A DNA stretch of 64,000 nt, taken from Candidatus Freyrarchaeum guaymasense (GTDB lineage: Archaea; Asgardarchaeota; Jordarchaeia; Jordarchaeales; Freyrarchaeaceae). The notes below the pieces were generated by a model. It ran no database searches. It was not told where the DNA came from and saw only the letters and a program-made list of their open reading frames with translations. Location: contig JAUQZD010000076.1 of the NCBI GenBank assembly GCA_030587405.1, positions 62,001 to 126,000 on the forward strand, written 5' to 3'. Every line of letters begins with the position of its first letter. The first letter of the stretch is position 1. The position numbers and the translations under genes were made by a program. Below are positions 47,656 through 56,189 of the stretch, piece by piece.

Positions 47656-48819
47656 ATGGTGCCGATAAACCTTAACGCGGAAGCCAAGGTGGCATTAAAG
47701 AAGCTCGAAGAAGCAAGAACAAAGGAAGAGCAAATCCAGGCAATAGAGGAGCTCCTGAGCAAAATGAGTAAACATAAGGGAACTGAAAAGTTCATTTTAC
47801 AGCTTAAAAGAAGGCTTGCAAGGCTCAGGGACGAGGTTGAACGGGAAAGGGAGAGGAGGGCGAAGGGCGGCGTTCAGTTTAACGTTAAAAAGGAGGGAGG
47901 AGGGCAAATCATTCTCGTCGGCTTAACCAACAGTGGTAAAAGCCTCATTCTTAACCGACTTACGGGGGCTGACGTGAAGGTAGGAGACTACCCTTTCACT
48001 ACGACCATGCCTGAAGTTGGAATTTTCAACTTTAACGGAGCCCCCATCCAGATAGTTGAGGCACCAGCCATCTTCGAAGGGTGCGCGAAGACCGCCACAG
48101 GACCGAGAATTTTCTCCTTGATTAGAAACGCCGACGTCATTGCGCTAGTTATAGATTTAACTTTAGATCCCGTGTTCCAAGTCGAAACATTACTAAGGGA
48201 ACTAAAGGAACAGAAAATATACCTGAATAAGCCACGTCCAAAGGTTTACGTGAAGAAGACAGGTGAGGGAGGCATACAGGTAATCGGCGCATCGATGTAC
48301 AATGGCGACTTAGACGAGCTCACATCATTTCTTAACTCGAAGCGTATAGTTAACGCTGTGGTGTATATAAGGGAGCCGGCAAAGCTTGAAGACGTAAAAC
48401 TAGCCATGGATGAGGCAGCAACGTTTAAACCGGCATTAATCATTGCAAACAAGGGGGATCTCCCTAGAAGCGCCAAATCCTTTAGGATCCTACGTGATCG
48501 TTACTCGCAGAGGTTCCCCATTTACCCGGTGTCATCCCTCACAGGTAAGGGCTTCGAGAAGCTGGGTGAAGCCTTGTTCTCCACCCTCGGAGTGATCCGA
48601 GTGTTCACGAAAGAACCAAGTAAGCCCCCCTCTGATAAGCCAATAATTCTTAGATCCGGTGCGACTGTGCGTGACGCCATCCAACGCCTGCGGCCGAGCA
48701 TGCTCAAATCTTTTAGATACGCCAAGGTTTATGGTCCATCAGCCAAGTACGATGGGGAAAAAGTGGGGTTAGACCACGTTTTAATGGATGGAGACGTGAT
48801 TCAAGTTCACACGTCGTAG
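47656..48819 (+). CDS. DRG/Obg-family GTPase with TGS domain
   Basis: The 387-residue product has an N-terminal helical coiled segment, the G1 motif GLTNSGKSLIL, the Obg-type YPFTTTMPEVG, IANKGDL (G4) and VSSLTGKG (G5), and a C-terminal TGS domain (LRSGATVRDAIQRL, DHVLMDGDVIQVH). It is the archaeal relative of eukaryotic DRG factors, which associate with ribosomes and translation. The ATG at 47656 has GGAGGGG just upstream. The next gene starts four bases after its stop. Confidence 0.9.
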   Translation: MVPINLNAEAKVALKKLEEARTKEEQIQAIEELLSKMSKHKGTEKFILQLKRRLARLRDEVERERERRAKGGVQFNVKKEGGGQIILVGLTNSGKSLILNRLTGADVKVGDYPFTTTMPEVGIFNFNGAPIQIVEAPAIFEGCAKTATGPRIFSLIRNADVIALVIDLTLDPVFQVETLLRELKEQKIYLNKPRPKVYVKKTGEGGIQVIGASMYNGDLDELTSFLNSKRIVNAVVYIREPAKLEDVKLAMDEAATFKPALIIANKGDLPRSAKSFRILRDRYSQRFPIYPVSSLTGKGFEKLGEALFSTLGVIRVFTKEPSKPPSDKPIILRSGATVRDAIQRLRPSMLKSFRYAKVYGPSAKYDGEKVGLDHVLMDGDVIQVHTS

Positions 48820-48822
48820 TGG

Positions 48823-49569
48823 GTGTCCTTCTTGCACGACATAAAAGTGGTTCTTGTGGGGGCCGAGCACGCAGGCAACGTGGGTGCTGTTGCAAGAGTG
48901 ATGAAAAACTTCGGGGTTAAAGAGCTAGTGCTGGTATCCCCCAAGTTCGCCTCCTTCGATGAGGCTTACGCGAGGGCCATGCATGGAAGAGACGTCCTTG
49001 AAAACGCGAGGATGTTTAAAACCGTTAAGGAAGCAATAGTGGACGCGGACTGTGTAGTGGCAACAACCGCTAGATTAGGTGACCAGTATCATGTTTTCAG
49101 GACGGCTATAACACCACAAACCCTAGTTGAAAACTTGGGGGGTGTTGAAGGGAAAGTGGCCATCCTCTTTGGAAGGGAAAGTAGCGGGTTAACAAACGAG
49201 GAGATCAAGGAAGCAGACATAGTTGTTACGATACCGGCATCCGAGGACTACCCAACCCTAAACCTTTCCCACGCAGTAGCCATAATACTCTATGAGCTCT
49301 TCAAATCGTCCCTCAGCCACCTTACGAAGAAAAAGGTTAGAGCCGCTACGAGGAGGGAACGCGAGCAGGCCCTCAAATTCTTCAGGGAAATAATACTGGC
49401 CCTCGGCTATAGAGAAGAAAAAATCGAACTGGTAGAAAAGGCCTTTAGAAACATAATCTCTAGAGCCTGGATCTCTGGAAGGGAAATGCACACTCTCCTA
49501 GGGGTGCTGAGGAAAATCCGAGATCGCCTATGTGAAACAGATAAAGCCAACAAGCCACTTACCAGTTAA
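48823..49569 (+). CDS. SpoU/TrmJ-like RNA 2'-O-methyltransferase
   Basis: The 248 residues have the SPOUT signature: KVVLVGAEHAGNVGAVARVMKNFG, ILFGRESSGLTNEEI and the knot motif YPTLNLSHAVAIILYEL, followed by a helical tail. This is the TrmJ pattern, a 2'-O-methyltransferase acting on position 32 of tRNA in archaea. The start GTG at 48823 may be replaced by a TTG at 48832 with a better-spaced GGGTG. The next gene begins inside or just after its end. Confidence 0.85.
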   Translation: MSFLHDIKVVLVGAEHAGNVGAVARVMKNFGVKELVLVSPKFASFDEAYARAMHGRDVLENARMFKTVKEAIVDADCVVATTARLGDQYHVFRTAITPQTLVENLGGVEGKVAILFGRESSGLTNEEIKEADIVVTIPASEDYPTLNLSHAVAIILYELFKSSLSHLTKKKVRAATRREREQALKFFREIILALGYREEKIELVEKAFRNIISRAWISGREMHTLLGVLRKIRDRLCETDKANKPLTS

Positions 49570-49588
49570 CCCGGCTGGAGGCCTCCCT

Positions 49589-50779
49589 GTGTCCACCTTC
49601 ACGATCCTTATAACAACGTCCGCGGGAGTGGAAGACCTTACCGCTAAGGAAGCCGAGGAGGTTACAGGTAGGAGGGCAGGGATAGACGGGCCGGGGAGGG
49701 TCTATTTTGAAGCTAAAAATGTGGAGGACGCCTTGAAAGCCCTCTACTCCCTGCGCTTAGCTAAGAGGGTCATGATTAAGCTGGCTGAAGCCGAGGTCAC
49801 CGGAAAACAGGACGACCTAACGCGGATATATCGTACAGTAAAGAGAGCGGAGCTATCATCGTTCTTGGCGAGAGAGCAAACGTTCGCTATTAGAAGTAAA
49901 AGGATAGGTGAACATGAATATACTTCAATCGACGTGGCACGTGTAGCCGGGCAAGCGGTCATAGACCATGTTCTGGAAGCAAGAAAGTACAGACAGAAGG
50001 TCAACCTAGACTCTCCTGATGTGATATTTAGAAGCTACGTCATTCATACCAAATTCTACTTCACACTCGACTTAACAGGTGACGTTTCCCTTGAAAGGCG
50101 AGGGTACAAAACGGAGGTGGCAATACACCCCGCGTCGTTAAAACCTGTCCTAGCAGCCAGCATGCTTAAGCTCTCCGGGTGGGATGGCACCCAGAGCATG
50201 CTAGATCCGATGTGCGGCTTGGGGACTATATGCATCGAGGCGGCGTGGATGGCGAAGAAGATACCCGCTGCATACCTCAGGAAGGATGACCTTCAAGTCG
50301 TAAGGTACCGCTTTCCAGGGAGGGTCGACCTCGCCGAAGTGTTTAGGGAAGTTGAATCTCAAATAGAGTGGGGCAGGAAGCCGAGGATAACCGGAAGCGA
50401 CGTTAAAGAAAAATACATTGCAGGCGCTAAGAAACATGCGGAAAACGCCCTAGTACAAGACGACGTATCATTCATGGTTAAAAACATTGAAGAATATTTA
50501 AGGGGCAACGTGGAAGCTTCCTCCTTCGACCTAATAGTCACTAACCCTCCCTACGGGATCAGGGTTGGACGGGCGAAACGGATAGCATCCCTCTACACCC
50601 TCCTCGTTAAAGCATCACGCAAACTTCTTACTGGCGGAGGCACATTATGCCTCATAACCCCTCACGCCACTATAGCCAAGAGAGCAGCGGAGAGCGAGGG
50701 CTTCCATGTAACCCATGAAAGATGGGTGAAATACGGAAACTTAAACGTTAGAATACTCGTCTTCAAGAATAATGGTTAA
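49589..50779 (+). CDS. THUMP-domain tRNA methyltransferase (Trm14/TrmN-like)
   Basis: The first 160 residues hold a THUMP RNA-binding domain (LRLAKRVMIKL, RTVKRAELSSF, FAIRSKRIGEHEYTS), followed by a Rossmann methyltransferase with LDPMCGLGTICIEAA and the catalytic VTNPPYGIRVG. This architecture is that of Trm14/TrmN, which makes N2-methylguanosine in tRNA. A GTG at 49589 with GGAGG seven bases upstream gives 396 residues; an ATG at 49532 overlaps the previous gene and is less likely. Confidence 0.87.
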   Translation: MSTFTILITTSAGVEDLTAKEAEEVTGRRAGIDGPGRVYFEAKNVEDALKALYSLRLAKRVMIKLAEAEVTGKQDDLTRIYRTVKRAELSSFLAREQTFAIRSKRIGEHEYTSIDVARVAGQAVIDHVLEARKYRQKVNLDSPDVIFRSYVIHTKFYFTLDLTGDVSLERRGYKTEVAIHPASLKPVLAASMLKLSGWDGTQSMLDPMCGLGTICIEAAWMAKKIPAAYLRKDDLQVVRYRFPGRVDLAEVFREVESQIEWGRKPRITGSDVKEKYIAGAKKHAENALVQDDVSFMVKNIEEYLRGNVEASSFDLIVTNPPYGIRVGRAKRIASLYTLLVKASRKLLTGGGTLCLITPHATIAKRAAESEGFHVTHERWVKYGNLNVRILVFKNNG

Positions 50780-50907
50780 GCATCATAGTGGAAGCTGAAG
50801 CCAGGCATGAGCCACGTCGTAAGCCACCCGTAAAAACCAGCCTTAACATGGTGGGAACATCGTCGCCTACGAGGAGGGAAAGGGTACCTTAATATCGAGC
50901 CGCCAAC

Positions 50908-50937
50908 CTTCATTAATGAAGGGATTAATGAAGGGAT
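50908..50937 (+). promoter_or_regulatory. Palindrome with direct repeats upstream of the dcd operon
   Basis: cttcattaatgaag (50908-50921) is a perfect palindrome. The unit attaatgaaggg then repeats once more in tandem (about 50912-50935), about 20 bp before the next gene. It looks like an operator for a dimeric regulator. Confidence 0.45.
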
Positions 50938-50957
50938 AATTAATAAACAGGCGTTTA

Positions 50958-52094
50958 ATGGAGAGCGTAACCGTGAAAAACCATGAACTTATTGAAGACG
51001 CTCTAGAGAAGGTGTTCAGCTTAAAAGACCGGTTAAAACGCTTAGAGCTGGGCAGCTTTCCCAGGGCAAACCAGAAAAGGGCGGTGGACGCCTTGCACTA
51101 CATCCTTTCAAAGTTAAAAGAGGGACTTGAACTTGCACTATCCACCCCTGAAAAAGACGCTAACAACGAAGATAGAAAGCTCACGGAACCACTCTGGAAC
51201 ATACATGAAACCATAGGGTCAATTTACGATTTCATCGAGAAACTCGAATTGTCAAGCACAAGCCACACCCCCCTAGGGGCAATATACCTCGTAGAACACC
51301 TTGCCGAGAAGGTAAAAGCAAAAATAGCCCCCATCATATGTTTCCACGGCAAGACTTTCTCCCACCTCACCCTAAACCACATCCTAAAGCTGGAAGGGGA
51401 CATACGTAAAAGGTTAGACCACATAGTGATGTTTACCATACCAGCAACCCTAAGGGACGACGTTCTATCATACTGCCTCGTAACACGCGAACTCACACTA
51501 CACGTAATCCTAACAGAAGAAAACATAGACGCCCCCCTATTGTCAACTGCGGCAGACGTACTCTCATCCCTCATGCTCGGGCCCGCATACCTGTACGCCC
51601 TCGAAAAATTCCTCCAAACAAGGAGGACCCCTCCAAGCGAAGTGACGCCACGTCTAAGAATCATAGCAAAAACCCTAAAAGACGAGGGATACCCTGAGCA
51701 CCTCCTAACCCGCCTAGGGAGTAACTCGCAAGCCCAAAACGAGGGAGACGAGGCCCTCCAAGCCCTTAAGCAACGATTCAAGAAAACGCGTGCATACTAT
51801 CCGCCTGAACAATTCAACTTAGAAGTCCCCCAGCTAACCTCCAGAATACTAGCCCTAACGCCGCCAAACGAAATAGTCATCCCGTCAAAAAAGGAAACCC
51901 TCCCCGCACAGGTCCCTTCAATAATTAACGCAGGCTGGCTGGTTAGGAAAAACCACATGAACAAAATATACGAAGCATTCAACGCCAAGAAACCCGAAGA
52001 AAAATACCAGGTGAAAAGAAGGTTCAATGCGCTGATAGAAAAAGCCATAGAGCTAAGCATCATCCATAAAACCCTAATGGAGGGCCCAACTTGA
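50958..52094 (+). CDS. Uncharacterised protein coupled to dCTP deaminase
   Basis: I do not recognise this 378-residue protein. It is soluble and mainly helical, with a long helix-rich first third (KVFSLKDRLKRLELG, ALHYILSKLKEGLELAL), a middle part with beta strands (LDHIVMFTIPATLRDDVLSYCLV, ELTLHVILTEENIDA) and a charged C-terminal helix. There are no membrane segments, Cys clusters or nucleotide motifs. Its stop overlaps the dcd start by 4 bp (ATGA-type), and the pair appears to be isolated behind a palindromic upstream site. A role in nucleotide metabolism or in controlling Dcd is only an inference. Confidence 0.75.
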   Translation: MESVTVKNHELIEDALEKVFSLKDRLKRLELGSFPRANQKRAVDALHYILSKLKEGLELALSTPEKDANNEDRKLTEPLWNIHETIGSIYDFIEKLELSSTSHTPLGAIYLVEHLAEKVKAKIAPIICFHGKTFSHLTLNHILKLEGDIRKRLDHIVMFTIPATLRDDVLSYCLVTRELTLHVILTEENIDAPLLSTAADVLSSLMLGPAYLYALEKFLQTRRTPPSEVTPRLRIIAKTLKDEGYPEHLLTRLGSNSQAQNEGDEALQALKQRFKKTRAYYPPEQFNLEVPQLTSRILALTPPNEIVIPSKKETLPAQVPSIINAGWLVRKNHMNKIYEAFNAKKPEEKYQVKRRFNALIEKAIELSIIHKTLMEGPT

Positions 52095-52705
52095 CGGTTC
52101 TCTCAAAAAAAGAAATACTTGAAAGAATATTCACCGAAAACGAAAATGAAAGGCTCGTGATCACTCCCCTCATATCAAAAGACCAGATATCAGCCAGCTC
52201 GGTAGATGTCAGACTGGGAACAGAATTCATCATAACAAAACGCACGAAATACTCTCTGCTAGACCCCGCACAAGAAAACATAGAATCTGAAATAGAACAA
52301 TACCAAGAAAAAATACATGTACCATTCGGAGAGAAACTAATCCTACGCCCACACCAGCTAATCCTAGGGAGCACACTAGAATACATAAAACTCCCCCGAG
52401 ACCTAATCGGCTACGTAATAGGGCGCTCCTCATGGGGGCGGCTAGGCTTAATAATAGCCACAGCAACCCTCGTCAACCCAGGATACACGGGAACCCTGAC
52501 CCTAGAACTAATAAATCTCGGCGAAGCCGACATAGCCTTATACCCGGGATCACGCATAGCCCAACTTGTAATCCACGAACTAAGCGAAATAGAAGAAGGA
52601 TACATGCAGAAACCCCTCGCAAAATACGTAGGATCTACAGGACCAGAATTCAGTAAAATACACAAAGACAAGGAATGGAAAACCCTCACCAAACAACCAC
52701 CCTAA
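52091..52705 (+). CDS. dcd: dCTP deaminase-like protein
   Basis: The 204-residue product has the dUTPase/DCD fold: SASSVDVRLGTEFII, the catalytic region GRSSWGRLGLIIA, NPGYTGTLTLELINLG with the general-base Glu, and PGSRIAQLVIHEL. Dcd converts dCTP to dUTP, some homologues go on to dUMP, and bifunctional forms occur in archaea. Its dUMP product could feed the thymidylate synthase at 16.4 kb. It is coupled to the preceding unknown gene. The strand composition here is strongly C-rich, unlike the rest of the window. Confidence 0.88.
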   Translation: MTVLSKKEILERIFTENENERLVITPLISKDQISASSVDVRLGTEFIITKRTKYSLLDPAQENIESEIEQYQEKIHVPFGEKLILRPHQLILGSTLEYIKLPRDLIGYVIGRSSWGRLGLIIATATLVNPGYTGTLTLELINLGEADIALYPGSRIAQLVIHELSEIEEGYMQKPLAKYVGSTGPEFSKIHKDKEWKTLTKQPP

Positions 52706-53331
52706 CGGCAACCTCACACGCAACAAACAAGGAACCCGACATAAAAACACCCTCCTAACAGTCTCAGCACCATCAGAAGTCTCTCAGTTACCATAAACAA
52801 CCTGCCGGCCTTAACCCCAGCAGCCACGCCGAACATGGCTCCTTCGCTGCTAAGCCTTTCCGGCGTCTTAAAACACACGCTCCCCTAATGATTTAATCAT
52901 CCACCAACCAACGCTTCATCAACCCTATGCTTTAAGGCTTAAATTCAACAAGGATCCTAGAAATAACCAAGCCCTACTTACGGCTCAACATCACTTAGAA
53001 CACATAGCTGGTCCTAACAATCTATAGGGGATAACATCAAAATTAACGGTTGTTGATCCTGCGTGTTTTCTACCATCCAGCATACCAGTCGACCAAAAAG
53101 CCGATAACCCACTGCCCTGTAAGGAACTGGCAACGTAAAAAACGGCAGCACGGAACAGAAAAACACTTAGCAGGTTCAACGGTTCACTACAACACCTCCA
53201 TCCTACGCCCTGAACATCCTGGAACGCCTCCGCCCGAAAACCCGTAAAGGCACCGCATGGTCTGCCGCAACCATTCGGAGGCCCATTACGCAACGTGGGA
53301 AAACCGCAGTCGAGAGTAAGGCTTCACATTG
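52706..53331 (+). other. Gene-free stretch after dcd
   Basis: I see no convincing gene in these 625 bases. The frames present are short and lack ribosome sites or family motifs on either strand. The G+C and codon-like patchiness at about 53040-53330 could be a fully decayed gene, but no family could be identified. There are no tRNAs, repeats or hairpins that stand out. Confidence 0.4.
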
Positions 53332-54666
53332 CTACAGGCTTCTCTTTTTCTCTAGTCTGCTAGGTTTTAATTTCTCGGCGGCGGGTTGAGGGGGTTGCCA
53401 ACTTTTCTTTTTTCCGTTATAGAGACTTGGTGAAGGCAGGCTGCTTCCCAGATGGTAGCCTCTGAAGTATAGGGAATATTTTGCTACTGGGGCTAGCACC
53501 TCTTCGAGGACTCTTGTGAGCTTGTGAGTTAGGCCTGAGGGCAGCTCAAGCCAGCAGAGGAGTTCTTCACTCCCCCTAAAGTCCTCCACCTTGTAAACCC
53601 ATATTTTGGGGAGTTCCCTTAAGGCTGCCTCCACGGCCTGAAAGGACACATCCAGCTCCTCGAGGATGAGAAGTAGAGATTCGCTTAGCCCTACATGGTT
53701 AAGGTTTAGTATGGGGGTTAGAGCGTCTGCTAGGAGCTTCTGCTTGCACTGGTGTGCTGCCGCGAGGCTCTTTCCTATGGCCTCCGCAAGGGCTTCAAGC
53801 CTCATCCTAGTATCCGCTGCTAGTAGGGCTGCAGCCTTAACCTCCCACGCCTCTAAGGGGAGGGGAGTTCCCTCATGCTCCACCCGCCTCCAAGAGCTTT
53901 CAGAAGGTACTTCCCATCCTTCGGCAAGCAGCTCCTTAAAGTAGACCCCCCACGCCTCAACGTTGAGCTTCCAGCCTAGTCCGGGCTCATATGATGCAGT
54001 GTTAAGGCCGTAAGCAGTGCTCCTCACAAGCCAAGCTCTAACAGGGTTAAGCTCCCTGATTGGAAGCCAAGCCCACCCCGCCGGAACAGTGTAAACTTGG
54101 AGGAGAAGAGGGGGGCCACCCCAGAGGAGATGCTCGGCTGTAAGCCATTTGGCAAGGGAGACGTTTACTTCCTTCCCAGACGTTTGTGGCTCGTCGACCA
54201 GAACCACTACCTTCCTCAACCCTAGCCTTGCAGGGTTGACAACAGCCGGAAACGAAATGACATTTTTCCTCACGAGCTCTCCTCTTCTTCGCCTTTCCCA
54301 TGAGGGGGCCACCTTCAGGTTGGCTGCCGCCTCGCTTGGGGTTGCCTCAGGGTGGCTGGCGTAGTAGCTGATCAGTTTTAGGTCTGTGGAGGTGAGCTTG
54401 ACCTCATAGCTTGATGCTATGTTTCTGAGGATAAATGTTAGGTGTTCTAGCTTGACCGGGCGGCCTTGAAGGTATGCTTTCAAGGTTAAGAGGTGTTCTG
54501 TTAGCGTCTGCGTTAGTGCGCCTCCCATCCTAGCGTCTAACTCAAGCATTTCAGCCACTCTGTGATCATGTGGCATGCTGGATCTGATTTTTTTCTCTTG
54601 AAAAAATGCAGATAATAATTTTTTAGACTCTTTGTCTAATGTATCTAGGAGGTCGCTTAACTTCAA
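53332..54666 (-). CDS. Large Lrp-like winged-helix protein of unknown role
   Basis: This 444-residue protein has an AsnC/Lrp-style helix-turn-helix at about residues 95-150 (TPSEAAANLKVAPSWERRRR, then ELVRKNVISFPAVVNPARLGLRKVVVLVDEP, the usual Lrp link into the RAM-like strand). A second HTH-like segment appears near 285-330 (LAADTRMRLEALAEAIGKS). The middle is Trp-rich and does not match a ligand domain that I know. The C-terminal 50 residues are basic and low in complexity. It has its own transcription unit. It is probably a regulator; its targets are unknown. Confidence 0.6.
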   Translation of the reverse strand: MKLSDLLDTLDKESKKLLSAFFQEKKIRSSMPHDHRVAEMLELDARMGGALTQTLTEHLLTLKAYLQGRPVKLEHLTFILRNIASSYEVKLTSTDLKLISYYASHPEATPSEAAANLKVAPSWERRRRGELVRKNVISFPAVVNPARLGLRKVVVLVDEPQTSGKEVNVSLAKWLTAEHLLWGGPPLLLQVYTVPAGWAWLPIRELNPVRAWLVRSTAYGLNTASYEPGLGWKLNVEAWGVYFKELLAEGWEVPSESSWRRVEHEGTPLPLEAWEVKAAALLAADTRMRLEALAEAIGKSLAAAHQCKQKLLADALTPILNLNHVGLSESLLLILEELDVSFQAVEAALRELPKIWVYKVEDFRGSEELLCWLELPSGLTHKLTRVLEEVLAPVAKYSLYFRGYHLGSSLPSPSLYNGKKKSWQPPQPAAEKLKPSRLEKKRSL

Positions 54667-54850
54667 TCAACCACCAAAGTGTCCTTTGTATTATGTGCTT
54701 TAATATGGTTTACTGAAGGTTAAAGGTCAACTACGATGCTCCTCTTACTTCACGTTAAAAGAAGAAATGTATGGGATTTATGAGACATCGTTAAAAGTGG
54801 GTTAGAGAATTAAGGGAGTAATGTTTTGAAGGTTTCCCGGGTGGTTTTTT

Positions 54851-56071
54851 ATGGGTAGGAGTTGGTGCTTTTCGCTTATTGGTGGGGTTCCCGTCGGGGA
54901 TTGCTTCCCGGTTAGAATAATGGCGGTCATGAATCTGAGCCCTGAATCGTTCTATAAGGGATCCGTGTTTACTGACAGTAAGAGCATTGAGCAGTATGCT
55001 TTGAAAGTTGAAGGGGATGCTGACATTTTAGATGTTGGTGCTTCCTCGTCGGCGCCTCCGGAAATATATGGTTCAAAGCCGGTTTCTGAGGGTGAGGAGC
55101 TGGAGCGTGTTGTTAACGCAGTTAGGTTGCTGCGGGATGTTACTACGTTACCTATTTCCGTTGATACGCAGCGTGCTAAAGTCGCCGAGGCAGCTCTTAG
55201 GGAGGAAGCTCAGATAATTAATGATGTAAGTGGCTTTAAAGGTGATCCTAGAATGGCGAGGGTTGTAGCAGATTTCGATGCTTCATGCGTTTTAATGGCG
55301 TGCTTTAAACGCCCAGGAGATGCTCGAAGCATAGAGGAGGCGAGAGCTGCTCTTAAAGAGAGTATTAAGATGGCGGTGGAGGCAGGCGTGGAACCGGGAA
55401 AAATAGTCATTGACCCGGGGATAGGTTTCGGGAAGCCTTACGAGTGCGACTTAGAAATTTTAAGGGGTCTAAAAAGGCTGAAGGTTTTACGTAGGCCGGT
55501 TTTGGTCGGGGTTTCAAGAAAGCATTTTATAGGGAGAATTCTTGGCCAACCAGATCCTGCGGAAAGGCTAGTGGGCTCCATAGCGGCTACGGCCATAGCA
55601 GTGTATAACGGTGCAGACGTTATAAGAACACATGATGCAGAGGAGGCGAAGCAGGCGGCATGCGTGTCATCAGCTATTTCAAGAGGAATTAAAGTTGTAG
55701 AACGTGGAGAGATCCTCATCGCGGACTTGACGAATATAATGCTGAACGTAAGCGACGTTGAAGAGGTGATGGGTAGGATCGGTGTAAGCGACATAGGCAT
55801 GAAGCTTATGCGTGAGAAGGGGGTTTACCGTTTACTTTACCTTAAAAACGTATCAACCCCCGCGGCGTTAGCATTAAAACAGCATTTACTTTCAGTTGGG
55901 GGGGACGCCGCAACGCCACATGGAGCGATAGATTTTGAGGCTAGAAAATGTGATGTGCTTTTAATGGCGACTTTGAAGCAGTTGAAAGGCATTATTCGAA
56001 AGCTGAAAATTAACGCGTTTGGCCTGCCTCAAATAGCGGACTTAATTTTAGAGTTCGTGAGGGAGACGTAG
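54851..56071 (+). CDS. Dihydropteroate synthase-like protein
   Basis: The first 270 residues are a dihydropteroate synthase barrel (IMAVMNLSPESFY, LDVGASSSAPP, ISVDTQRAKVAEAAL, INDVSGFKGD, IDPGIGFGK, VGVSRKHFIG), which joins a pterin to an aminobenzoate-type group. A C-terminal extension of about 130 residues (IADLTNIMLNVSDVEEVM onward) follows, as in the archaeal MJ0107-like proteins linked to tetrahydromethanopterin synthesis. The CxxC-like sites of folate enzymes are absent. It is a single gene with a T-rich leader. Context with MtrA-MtrH suggests it serves methanopterin formation rather than folate. Confidence 0.8.
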   Translation: MGRSWCFSLIGGVPVGDCFPVRIMAVMNLSPESFYKGSVFTDSKSIEQYALKVEGDADILDVGASSSAPPEIYGSKPVSEGEELERVVNAVRLLRDVTTLPISVDTQRAKVAEAALREEAQIINDVSGFKGDPRMARVVADFDASCVLMACFKRPGDARSIEEARAALKESIKMAVEAGVEPGKIVIDPGIGFGKPYECDLEILRGLKRLKVLRRPVLVGVSRKHFIGRILGQPDPAERLVGSIAATAIAVYNGADVIRTHDAEEAKQAACVSSAISRGIKVVERGEILIADLTNIMLNVSDVEEVMGRIGVSDIGMKLMREKGVYRLLYLKNVSTPAALALKQHLLSVGGDAATPHGAIDFEARKCDVLLMATLKQLKGIIRKLKINAFGLPQIADLILEFVRET

Positions 56072-56189
56072 AATGGGTTAGTATTATAGAAGTCGACCTT
56101 GTAAGATGGAAGTATTATAGAGAGATAAGAGAGAAATCAATAACTAATGACATGTGACATGATATTTTCTATAACAGCGGGGTTCTTGA

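Noticed and set aside
52990..53293. Short frames on both strands in the post-dcd gap as genes
   Set aside because: No ribosome site, atypical composition and no recognisable motif; possible decay product only.
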